Positions 16,346 to 26,058 of a stretch of 64,000 bases of DNA are shown piece by piece. A program made the translations under genes and the position numbers. Origin of the DNA: Nonomuraea jiangxiensis (GTDB lineage: Bacteria; Actinomycetota; Actinomycetes; Streptosporangiales; Streptosporangiaceae); the NCBI RefSeq assembly GCF_900099965.1, contig NZ_FNDJ01000014.1:248001-312000 (forward strand), in the 5' to 3' direction. Position 1 is the first letter of the stretch. Each line of letters starts with the position of its first letter. Below the pieces are notes generated by a model, which saw only the letters and a list, made by a program, of their open reading frames with translations, was not told where the DNA came from and did no database searches.

Positions 16346-17283
16346 CAGGATTCACCGTCGATCCGTGGGACCCCGGTTATGCCGCCGCCCTGGCCGTCGA
16401 GGCCCTCTCCGAGCTGGGGGCGACCAGTGCCGAGCTGGTTCTCGACGTCGAGCGGCCGGCCGCCGACTGGAAGCCGGTCACGCCGGGTCCCAGTGCCGCC
16501 GCTCCCGGCACGCTGCTGGTCGCGGACGGCGTACGCAGGATCGACGCCCGGGTCTGGGTGCACGACGACGACGCGCCCATGCCCTTGCCCGGGATCGCCG
16601 CCTCCTACGCGGCCGGGATCGTCCGCTGCGGCCCGGACGGGGCCGAGCTGGCCGCGATCGACGTACACCGGACGCTGATCTCCGCCTCGCCGCTCACGCC
16701 CGAGGTGAAGACCGCGCACGCCGTCTACCGGCCGAGCCGGGCCGCGGGCTCCGCCTTCGACGAGCTGTCCCTGGCCTTGCAGCGCCAGGTCACCCAGTCG
16801 GAGGTGGACCTGGCGGTGCGGCACCGGTCGGCGAGCGACGATCTGCTGCTGGTGGACGGGCCGTTGCGGGGACGTACGCATCTGCCGCGCACGGTCGGCT
16901 ACATCAAGACCCACCACACCGCCTACCTGCCCTCGCCGCAGTCCGCCGTGGTCGCGGCGCTCGGGCCGGGGCAGCGCACGCCGGTGTTCCTCATGGGTAC
17001 GAGCTGGCGCCGGCACGCCTGGTACCTGCGCCTCCCGGTGCAGTCGTCGGCCCCCTGGGCGGGCATCGCGCGCTGCGAGGCCAGCGCCGACCTGGACGCG
17101 GGGGAGGTGGCGCGGCTGGCCGACGCGGTGACGCTGGCCCTGCCCGCCCTGGCCGGGGTGGACTACAAGGACCCGCGCGCACCTCAGAACCTGGTCCCGA
17201 TCGGCGGCCTGGAAAAGCTGCTGCGCCACCACCTGGGGGATGCCCGGCTGCTCTACCGGTCGTTGCGCAACGCCAGCCGCTAG
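16342..17283 (+). CDS. nurA: NurA-domain nuclease
   Basis: A 313-residue protein with the NurA pattern: LLVADGVRRIDARVWV (DGVRRID at 62-68), an internal ELAAID and the second acidic motif LLLVDGPLRGRTHLPRTVGYIKTHH (VDGPLRG 171-177, GYIKTHH 186-192). NurA nucleases use Mn ions, degrade DNA 5'-3' and are driven by HerA. The GTG start overlaps the sbcC stop. The operon order herA-sbcD-sbcC-nurA matches the archaeal herA-mre11-rad50-nurA cluster, which supports the call even though NurA sequences diverge strongly. It ends 4 nt into the convergent VOC gene. Confidence 0.85.
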   Translation: MTGFTVDPWDPGYAAALAVEALSELGATSAELVLDVERPAADWKPVTPGPSAAAPGTLLVADGVRRIDARVWVHDDDAPMPLPGIAASYAAGIVRCGPDGAELAAIDVHRTLISASPLTPEVKTAHAVYRPSRAAGSAFDELSLALQRQVTQSEVDLAVRHRSASDDLLLVDGPLRGRTHLPRTVGYIKTHHTAYLPSPQSAVVAALGPGQRTPVFLMGTSWRRHAWYLRLPVQSSAPWAGIARCEASADLDAGEVARLADAVTLALPALAGVDYKDPRAPQNLVPIGGLEKLLRHHLGDARLLYRSLRNASR

Positions 17284-17699
17284 ACGGCGAACACCTGCGC
17301 GTCGTCCGCGAACGCCTTGAACTCCATCGCGTTGCCCGCCGGGTCCAGCAGGAACATCGTCCACTGCTCACCGGGCAGGCCCTCGAAGCGCAGGTACGGC
17401 TCGATGACGAACTGGATGCCGGCGTCGCGGAACCGATCCGCCAGCTTATGAAATTCCGGAATTGTCAGGATAAGTCCGAAATGCGGCACCGGCACGTCGT
17501 GGCCGTCAACCGGGTTGTGCACTCGTTCGGAGCGGCCGGGGGCCAGGTGGGTGACGAACTGGTGGCCGTGCAGGTTCCAGTCGATCCACTTGTCGGAGCT
17601 GCGACCCTGCGCACAGCCCATGAGTTCGCCGTAGAAGCGACGGGCCGCCTCCAGGTCGTCCACGGGCACGGCCAGGTGGAACCGGGGGATGTCGGTCAT
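17280..17699 (-). CDS. VOC (glyoxalase/dioxygenase fold) protein
   Basis: A 139-residue single-domain VOC protein, starting IPRFHLAVPVDDLEAARRFYGELMGC and ending FLLDPAGNAMEFKAF. Candidate metal ligands are the first His (FHLAV), His in VPHFGLIL and Glu in AMEFK. It resembles glyoxalase / bleomycin-resistance proteins and small dioxygenases; substrate unknown. The start has GGAAAGG about 7 nt upstream. Its 3' end overlaps nurA by 4 nt, tail to tail. Confidence 0.83.
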   Translation of the reverse strand: MTDIPRFHLAVPVDDLEAARRFYGELMGCAQGRSSDKWIDWNLHGHQFVTHLAPGRSERVHNPVDGHDVPVPHFGLILTIPEFHKLADRFRDAGIQFVIEPYLRFEGLPGEQWTMFLLDPAGNAMEFKAFADDAQVFAV

Positions 17700-18157
17700 T
17701 GTCTGCCTTTCCGGATCTTAAGCGACATTTACCAAGAACGAACGGTAGCTACCCTGCGGGCGTTCCACGGAATCCCTCCCCCCCAGGCGGCACGCGCGCT
17801 GTGGGGTCGAGCGGTTCAGGCCCCTTGAGAGGCGTCGCTGGTGGGAGCCGGCGCCGCTCGGCGAAACACGTCACCCGGATCCCCCCCGCGCCGACCGGTC
17901 CCAGGATTGTCGGTGGCGGCTGGCAAGGTAACCCATGGATCTTTCCGGTGCGTCGCTCTACGCGGCAAGGTGTGGGGTGTGCCAAGTGTGCACCGCGACT
18001 TGTGAGGCGGCGGGTGGAGCCCTGTGCGGATTGCCCCGCCCGACAGGGCCTCCCCCTTGGCGCGCCGCGTCGGCGAGCAGGTGTGCGGTGGGGTCCGGCG
18101 CAACGCGGACGGTGCTAGCCCGCCAACGACCGTGAAGTTCCCGAAGAGAGGTGCACT
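17700..18157. other. Intergenic region without a convincing gene
   Basis: About 460 bp of GC-rich DNA between the VOC gene and a Pro/Arg-rich reading frame. Frames are open on both strands only because stops are rare at this GC. No frame shows a recognisable domain. The left end holds the VOC promoter (TAAGAT hexamer on the minus strand). Confidence 0.5.
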
Positions 18158-18655
18158 GTGCCAGGCCCCGACCGCTCGCCCATCGACGAGCCACCACCGT
18201 CCGACGCCCCGAGCCCGGGATACCGAGCGGATCGGTCCGGCGGGAGGCATGTCGGGCGTGGTGCGGGCCGGTCCCACGGCGGGCCCGTTGCCAGCATTGG
18301 CGGGCCCTTGGGGCGCTTGGGGCGCTTGGGGCCGTTGAGAGCTGTTGAGAGGCCGGTGGGGCGGTTCCGTGCTGCCGGCCGACACGCCGACCCCGAGCCC
18401 CCGCTCACCCCCACCTCCAGCCTCGGAACCGGCCCCCAGGCCCAACCGCACCCGTCCCAGACCCCGAACCGCCCCATCCGCCCCCAACCCCGGAACCGCG
18501 CCACTCGCCCCCAACCCCGGAGCCGCGTCACTCGCCGCCAGGCTCAACCGCAGCCGCCCCACGCCCGGAGCCGCGCCATCCGCCCTCAACCCCGGAACCG
18601 CGCTACTCGCCCCCAGGCTCAACCGCAGCCGCTGCCCCACGCGGGTGGACGATGA
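18158..18655 (+). CDS. Possible Pro/Arg-rich low-complexity protein (doubtful)
   Basis: A 165-codon frame from GTG, with GAGAGG 6 nt upstream, whose TGA overlaps the MFS transporter's ATG by 4 nt (ATGA). These two features are what a real coupled gene would show. The translation is rich in Pro, Arg and Gln, has no known domain, and its second half comes from degenerate DNA repeats that are open in all frames. It could be a leader frame that couples translation into the transporter, or only repeat DNA. Confidence 0.25.
   Translation: MPGPDRSPIDEPPPSDAPSPGYRADRSGGRHVGRGAGRSHGGPVASIGGPLGRLGRLGPLRAVERPVGRFRAAGRHADPEPPLTPTSSLGTGPQAQPHPSQTPNRPIRPQPRNRATRPQPRSRVTRRQAQPQPPHARSRAIRPQPRNRATRPQAQPQPLPHAGGR
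18475..18640. repeat. Degenerate GC-rich direct repeats upstream of the MFS gene
   Basis: Units of about 29 bp built on CCCAACCCCGGAACCGCG and CACTCGCC follow each other, and an AGGCTCAACCGCAGCCGC element occurs twice (near 18541 and 18618). They lie directly before the transporter start. Likely slippage- or recombination-prone DNA. Confidence 0.6.
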
Positions 18656-19959
18656 GGTCGGTTCTGTCGCCGTTGGGTGTTCGTGACTTTCGCCGCTACT
18701 ACCTCGGACACACGGTCTCCGCGTTCGGGGACTCGATGACGCCCCTTGCCCTCGCCTTCGCCGTCCTGCACCTCACCGGATCGCCGGTGGACCTGGGGAT
18801 CGTGGTGTTGAGCACCCGGTTGCCCGTCATCCTGCTGACCCTGCTGGGCGGCGCGATCGGGGATCGTTTCTCGCGGCGCGCCGTCATGCTGCTGGCCGAC
18901 CTGGTCAGATTCGCGGCGCACGGCGTCACGGCGACACTGCTGCTCACGGGCACCGCGCAGATCTGGCTGCTGGTGGTCCTGCAACTGGTCGCGGGCGCGG
19001 GCTCGGCCTTCTTCAACCCGGCCGCCGTGGGGCTGATCACCACCCTGGCCGGAAGGGAACGCCTGCAGGCCGCCAACTCCTTGATCTCGATCTCCCGCAG
19101 CACCGCTTCGATGCTGGCCCTGGGCGCGGCCGGGGCGCTGGTGGCGCTGGTCGGGCCGGGATGGGCGATCCTGATCGACGCGCTGACGTTCCTGGTGAGC
19201 GCGATCTTCCTGCACGGGCTCCCCCGAGCCCTCGCCACCGAACGCGTGCGATCGACCGGCGGGCTGCTGGCGAGCATCCGTGGTGGACTCGGGGAGGTGG
19301 CCAGACGTCCCTGGTTGTCGGTCTGGATCCTCCATGTGGCGCTCCTGAACGCGGTCGTGATCTCTCCGATCCTGGTCCTGGGCCCGTACGTCGCGGACCG
19401 GCACCTCGGCGGGGCCCCGGCCTGGTCGGCGATCGGCATCGCGTACGCCGTCGGCGGCCTCGCCGGCGGTTTGCTCAGCGCTCGCTGGCGGCCCGCCCGC
19501 CCCATGGTCGCGGCCGTCCTGATGTGCCTTCTGTCAGCCCCGCTTCCGGCGCTGCTGGCGTTACCCGCCGCCGTCTGGCAACTGGCGCTCGCCGGCGTCG
19601 GGGCGGGTCTGCAACTGGTGGTCTACAACGTGCTGCAGACCACCGCCATCCAGCAGCACCTCCCCGAGCGCTTTGTCGCCAGGGCGACCTCGGTCACCAT
19701 GCTCGGCGCGCTCGTGGCCGCACCACTTGGCATGGCGCTCGCGGGACCGGCGGCGAACGCGTTCGGCGCGGGCCCTGTGCTCGTCGTCGTCGCTGTCACG
19801 GCCGGGTTCATCACGCTTGCCACCCTGCTGGTGCCCGCGGTGTGGCGGGTCGGCTCCACCCCGGCAGGACACCAGCCCGCGGACCCCGCCAGCCCCCATA
19901 CGACCGGCACGGCGAACGAGGTCCCGCCTCGCCCACTCGGAGACCGGCCCGCCCGCTGA
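18652..19959 (+). CDS. MFS efflux transporter (EntS/DHA-type)
   Basis: A 435-residue, 12-helix major facilitator protein. The N-terminus VRDFRRYYLGHTVSAFGDSMTPLALAFAVL and the loop GGAIGDRFSRRAVMLLADL (motif A) are typical of the enterobactin exporter-like MFS group that is common in actinobacteria and often called a drug exporter. The C-terminal tail (about 25 residues, Pro/Thr-rich) is hydrophilic and cytosolic. Substrate unknown. The start overlaps the stop of the doubtful Pro/Arg-rich frame. Confidence 0.88.
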   Translation: MRSVLSPLGVRDFRRYYLGHTVSAFGDSMTPLALAFAVLHLTGSPVDLGIVVLSTRLPVILLTLLGGAIGDRFSRRAVMLLADLVRFAAHGVTATLLLTGTAQIWLLVVLQLVAGAGSAFFNPAAVGLITTLAGRERLQAANSLISISRSTASMLALGAAGALVALVGPGWAILIDALTFLVSAIFLHGLPRALATERVRSTGGLLASIRGGLGEVARRPWLSVWILHVALLNAVVISPILVLGPYVADRHLGGAPAWSAIGIAYAVGGLAGGLLSARWRPARPMVAAVLMCLLSAPLPALLALPAAVWQLALAGVGAGLQLVVYNVLQTTAIQQHLPERFVARATSVTMLGALVAAPLGMALAGPAANAFGAGPVLVVVAVTAGFITLATLLVPAVWRVGSTPAGHQPADPASPHTTGTANEVPPRPLGDRPAR

Positions 19960-20042
19960 CCGGGACCCGGGACCGATCGCAGGGAGGGATTCGGCACCGC
20001 CGGTGCATGGCGGAGGGGCGCGGGGTGGTCGTTCTGTGGTGC

Positions 20043-20227
20043 TCAGGGGTTCCAGGTGCCGATGGTGGCCGTTGGGCAGGGGCGTCCGATCCCTGGGAGT
20101 TCACCAGGTACGCGGCCACCGCCCCGCGCACGGCGGGCTCCCAGGTCGTGGTGTCGTACCAGTGGAAGGGCGTCGGATCGCGGCGCGAGGCCGCAGGTAC
20201 GTCGGCGCCGCGCCCGCGCAACAGGGA
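20043..20227 (-). pseudogene. Internally deleted copy of the NmrA-like gene
   Basis: Bases 20072-20227 are nearly identical (about nine differences in 150) to about 24561-24716 of the intact NmrA-like gene. Bases 20043-20071 match the 3' end of that gene (about 23944-23972) with about three differences. The intervening ~590 bp and the 5' end are missing. What remains cannot give a functional Rossmann protein. It sits just downstream of the second kinase gene, while the intact gene sits upstream of the first, so the locus has undergone duplication and deletion. Confidence 0.8.
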
Positions 20228-20276
20228 CTGGGACGCCACCGCGTGGCGCCGCTGACGGTAGCTCTGCGGTGGAGCA

Positions 20277-21925
20277 CTAGCTGCTCTCTGTTGTTCCGTA
20301 CCAGCTCTCATCGAAGTCGCAGATGGTCACGCTGAAGCTCTTCCGGGTGGGCGTCGGCGAGACGATCTCGAAGACCACGTTGTACGTGCCCGAACGCTTC
20401 CACACGATGGAGGGGAGCAGGGGCCTTCGTGACGGGTCGCTCATCTTCCTGCCCTGGTTCTGGCCGTTGAGCAGCCATCGGTAGGAGAAGGAGCCGGTGG
20501 CGGAGACGTTGGCCCAGATGTTCATGTCGTTGCGCCAGCAGTCTCCGAGCCGGATCCCCTCGTAGTCGAACGACACCGACTTCACGCCGCCCGCCTTCGC
20601 GGTGCTCTTGGGGGTGGACTTCTTCGTGGGGGTGCCGGCGGTCGTGGGGGTACGGGTCGGGGTGGGCTCCTCGGTGGACGAGGCGGCGGTCTCGTCCACC
20701 GAGGGTGTCCGGGTGTGTTGCGGGCGCAGGGGTCTCGCGGTGTCCTTGGTGCCTTCGGACACGGTGGGGGAGGGGCTGCGGGCCGAGGTCGGGGCCGGGA
20801 TCGTGGCGGCGGGGGCCGTACTGGTCCGGCCCGGCGGGATGGGTAACCAGAACCAGGCGGCGGCCAGGGCGCCGGTCACGGTGAGCGCCGTCCCGGCGGT
20901 GAGGAGGATGGTGGTCTGGCGGCGGGGCGTGGTGGCCCGGCGCCCGCGCCGGCCGGGGTTCGTGGGGCCGGTCCGATGGAGGGCGCCCGGCGGGTGGCCC
21001 GGCCCGGGCTGAGGAACCGGCGGGTGGCCTGGCCCGGGCTGAGGAATCGGCGGCCGGCCTGGCCCGGTCGGTGATTGGGGCATTCCGGGTGGCGGGAGCG
21101 GGTAGGCCGGGCCGGCCTGCGACGGTGCCTGCATGGGAGCCGGGGCCTGAGGGGGCATGGGCGCCCGCATGGGGGTGCCGCTGATGAGGGCGAAGAGGAC
21201 GTCCTGAATGGCCGGGCGGGCCGCGGGGTCCTTGGCCAGGCAGGCGTACACGACCGAGCGCATCGGCTCGGGCAGCGGGCCCAGGTGCGGTTCGTCGTAC
21301 TGGATGCGCCTGAGCACCGCGGGGAGCGAGTCGTTGCCGAACGGCGGGGTGCCGGTGGCCGCGTACACGATGACGGAGCCCCACGCGAACACGTCGGTGG
21401 GCGGGCCGACGGTCGCGCCCAGGAACTGCTCCGGTGACATGTACGCGGGCGTGCCCACGATGCTGCTGGTCCGGGTGACCGCGGTGTCCATGGCCCGGGC
21501 GATGCCGAAGTCGATCACGCGGGGACCGTCGCGGCCGAGCAGGACGTTGCCGGGCTTGAAGTCGCGGTGCACGACGCCCGCCCGGTGGATGGCGGCCAGC
21601 GCGGTGGCGGTGGCGACGGCGAGCCGCTGCAGGTCGGCCCCGGCATGGATGCCCGCCTGCGCGAGGGAGGGGCCCTCCACGTACTCGGTGACGATGTACG
21701 GGCGGGCGCCCAGCGAGGCGTCGAGCACCTGGGCGATGCAGAACGGCTCCACCCGCCGGGCCGCCGCGATCTCCTTGGCGAATCGGCCGTCCCCGGGCAC
21801 GCCCTCGCGCAGCACCTTGACGGCGACCAGCGTGCCGTCGGGGGCGGTGGCCAGGTAGACCATGCCCTGGCCGCCCTCCCCGAGCTGCCGGACGATCTTG
21901 TACGGGCCGATGGCCTCTTGCGGCA

Positions 21926-21926
<1 letters not shown>
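20277..21926 (-). CDS. Membrane Ser/Thr protein kinase (second of a tandem pair)
   Basis: A 549-residue Hanks-type kinase. The N-terminal catalytic domain shows the glycine loop LGEGGQGMVYLA, VAVKVL, HRDFKPGNVLL, IDFGIARAMD and GTPAYMSPEQ. A Pro/Gly/Gln-rich juxtamembrane linker follows, with near-repeats of the form PQPGPGHPP, then one membrane helix TTILLTAGTALTVTGALAAAWFW, a Thr/Pro stalk and a C-terminal beta-rich extracellular domain of about 95 residues with two cysteines. The start ATG overlaps the stop of the upstream kinase (TGATG). The outer domain is not PASTA; it looks Ig/PKD-like and may sense a wall or surface ligand (inference). The kinase domain is very similar to its neighbour, indicating tandem duplication. 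Confidence 0.9.
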
Positions 21927-23788
<1,862 letters not shown>

Positions 23789-23942
23789 GAGAGTGTGACT
23801 CCTGAGACGGGTGCGGCTGACCTTTACGTACGATAGCGACTCATATCTGGATTTGTAGTGAAGTTCCCCGCCTGTAGGGAACCTCCGATCACCACGTGGC
23901 CGACGCGGCGAACGGGGTTCGCCCGATCGGTGACGCGGGCCT

Positions 23943-24776
23943 TCAGGGATTCCAGGCGCCGGTGGTGGCCGTGGTGGTGACGTACTCGGTGAAGTCCCGT
24001 GGGGGGCGGCCCAGCACCTGCCGCACGCCGTCCGACAGGTGTGCGTTGTGGCCGTCACGGATCCAGCTGAACAACGTGTTCACCAGGTCTACAAACGCAC
24101 GGTCCTCCCCGCGGCCAAGGAGGTGTGCCGCGTGCTCCTCGGGCGTCACCGGTACATAGCGGATGTCACGCCCGGTGGCCCGGGCGATCTCGTCGATCGC
24201 GGTGCCGAAGGTCAGCAGCCGCGGACCCGACAGCTCGTAGATCCGTCCCGCGTGGCCGTCTTCGACGAGGGTGGCCGCCGCGACCTCGGCGATGTCGTCG
24301 GCGTCGATGAACGGCTCCAGCCCCTGCCCGGTGGGCAGCCGGAGCTCGCCCGCCAGCACTTGGTCGGCCAGGAGCGGGTCCTCGCTGAAGTTCTGGGCGA
24401 ACCAGGTCGCCCGCAGGATCGTCCACTCCACGCCCGATTCCTGGACCGCGCGTTCCCCGGTGAGATACTCCTCGCCGCCGGAGACCGCCCAGTCGCGGGA
24501 CGACAGCAGCACCAGACGCCGCACTCCGGCGGCCCGGGCGAGCTCGCCGAACTCACGCAACTGGGCCGGTGCGTCCGACCCCTGGGAGTCCACCAGGTAC
24601 GCGGCCACCGCCCCGCGCACGGCGGGCTCCCAGGTCGCGGTGTCGTACCAGTCGAAGGGCGTCGGAGCGCGGCGCGAGGCCGCACGCACGTCGGCGCCGC
24701 GCCCCCGCAGCAGGGACGTGACCCGCCGCCCGGTCTTGCCGGTCGCACCCACGACCAGGATCGGCTCTGTCGTCAT
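23943..24776 (-). CDS. NmrA-like / atypical SDR NAD(P)-binding protein
   Basis: A 277-residue Rossmann protein with the N-terminal motif ILVVGATGKTGRRVTSLL (GxTGxxG), then RRLVLLSSRDW and WTILRATWFAQNF. It resembles actinobacterial NmrA/quinone-reductase-like proteins that bind NAD(P) and reduce or sense redox ligands. It lacks the classical YxxxK of active SDRs at the usual place, so it may be a sensor or a quinone reductase of the QOR2 type. The ATG is preceded by GAGGAG. A nine-codon upstream frame with a copy of the same ribosome site ends on this ATG. A deleted copy of the gene lies at 20043-20227. Confidence 0.83.
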   Translation of the reverse strand: MTTEPILVVGATGKTGRRVTSLLRGRGADVRAASRRAPTPFDWYDTATWEPAVRGAVAAYLVDSQGSDAPAQLREFGELARAAGVRRLVLLSSRDWAVSGGEEYLTGERAVQESGVEWTILRATWFAQNFSEDPLLADQVLAGELRLPTGQGLEPFIDADDIAEVAAATLVEDGHAGRIYELSGPRLLTFGTAIDEIARATGRDIRYVPVTPEEHAAHLLGRGEDRAFVDLVNTLFSWIRDGHNAHLSDGVRQVLGRPPRDFTEYVTTTATTGAWNP

Positions 24777-24802
24777 CGGTACTCCTCTACGCAGGGACTC
24801 AT
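24773..24802 (-). CDS. Nine-codon upstream frame overlapping the NmrA-like start (possible leader peptide)
   Basis: The frame reads MSPCVEEYR and its TGA overlaps the ATG of the NmrA-like gene. It has its own GGAGGAG-TACCG-ATG site, which is a copy of the gene's own GAGGAG-TACCG-ATG site. The two copies (TCATCGGTACTCCTC on the plus strand at 24773 and 24799) are 26 bp apart. It may be a translational leader or just a tandem duplication of the initiation region. Confidence 0.35.
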   Translation of the reverse strand: MSPCVEEYR

Positions 24803-24867
24803 CGGTACTCCTCCCTATAGGGACGCGGCAACGCCAATGAACAATCCGGCTGCGGCGCCCGCGACGA

Positions 24868-26058
24868 TTGATTAGATCGACTGTGGCCGCCGGCAGCGCG
24901 CTGTATCCGGCAGGGCCCGGGCACGCCGCCGCCGACCCCGGCCCGTACGCGTTCCCGGTACGGCCGGAAACGGCGGAATGGGCGCGGCTGGAGACGCACG
25001 ACGACATGCTGCGCGTCACCCAGTTACCCAAGGACCTGGCCACGTCCATGTCCACGGAAAGCCTGGTGACCACCGTGCTGGACTATCCGCTGCTGATCGA
25101 CGTGCTGGCGTTCAACACCCCCCAGTTCGGGTTCGACGTGTGCGCCGCCCGATTCGGCGGGTTCGCCGAACTGCTGCGCCGCCCCGACGCCGGCCCGGTG
25201 CTGCTGGAGCGGTACGCCGGCCTGGACGTCAAGCCCGCCGACGGCCTGGCGGCCCACGCCCATGCCTTCGACCTGTGGAAGGTGGAGCTGCTGCTCGCCC
25301 AGCGGCAGGTCCTGCGCACCCTGTCAGCCCGGCAACTCGACAGCACCCTGCGCACCGCATACGAGAACCTCACCGCCAAGAAGGCCATACCGAGCACCTA
25401 CGACCTCTTCGGCCTGGAACAGAGCGCGGTCCTCATCGGCCGCGGCCTCGCCCGCCGGGCGAACACCGGCTGGGGAGACTCCGTACTGCTCCGTGACGCG
25501 AAAGTCCGCACGGCGGCCGAGATCGACCGCGCGATGCGCGATGCCGAGCGATTCCTGGCCGATCCCGAAAAGCCCACCGGCCCGCGGGAAATCGCGCAAC
25601 CGCTCACCGACCATCTGAGCACGATCTACACCCCGAAAGGCACACCGGTCACCGTCTGGGCGCTGGACGAATTCGACGCCCCATCGACCGACCTGCTCAA
25701 TCGGCAAACGCGAGCGGCCTATCCGCTGGCCACGTTCGTCAGGAACGCGAGCCGCACCTACAACTGCCATGCCTTCGCCTGGTATTCGACCTCCCCGTTC
25801 GGGAACTACTGGATGAACGACCCGGGCGACAATTCCTACTGGCTGGACGGCAGCTATATCCAGTGGTTCTCGGGGGGTCCGCCCTATCCGGCGAATCTGC
25901 GGTGGTCGTGGCAGGGCGACGACCACTCAGGCATCGGGGACGACACTGTGGGCGCCGTCGTCGTCTCGAAATGGGGCAACTTACCGCAGATGCGGCACCC
26001 CTGGGCCTACTGCCCGTACAAGGGCTCGTTGATCTACAAGTACCTGCGCAACGTCTAG
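24868..26058 (+). CDS. Predicted secreted protein with a C-terminal Cys-His motif (function unknown)
   Basis: A frame of about 396 residues. The only nearby starts are TTG (24868) or GTG (24883). The N-terminus is a short hydrophobic piece ending STVAAGSALYPAGPGHAAA, like the end of a signal peptide, so the true 5' end may be eroded or initiated at a rare codon. The middle (residues 40-260) is helical and unlike any family I recognise. The C-terminus holds TYNCHAFAWYS, WMNDPGDNSYWLDGSYIQWF and a late DDHSGI, a Cys then His spacing that recalls papain-like or CHAP-type peptidase folds. No enzyme activity is claimed. It is divergent from the NmrA-like gene. Confidence 0.6.
   Translation: MIRSTVAAGSALYPAGPGHAAADPGPYAFPVRPETAEWARLETHDDMLRVTQLPKDLATSMSTESLVTTVLDYPLLIDVLAFNTPQFGFDVCAARFGGFAELLRRPDAGPVLLERYAGLDVKPADGLAAHAHAFDLWKVELLLAQRQVLRTLSARQLDSTLRTAYENLTAKKAIPSTYDLFGLEQSAVLIGRGLARRANTGWGDSVLLRDAKVRTAAEIDRAMRDAERFLADPEKPTGPREIAQPLTDHLSTIYTPKGTPVTVWALDEFDAPSTDLLNRQTRAAYPLATFVRNASRTYNCHAFAWYSTSPFGNYWMNDPGDNSYWLDGSYIQWFSGGPPYPANLRWSWQGDDHSGIGDDTVGAVVVSKWGNLPQMRHPWAYCPYKGSLIYKYLRNV

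Noticed and set aside
17816..18640. 274-codon minus-strand frame over the repeat region
   Set aside because: Repetitive Gly/Ala/Leu sequence from the DNA repeats, no ribosome site, no domain.
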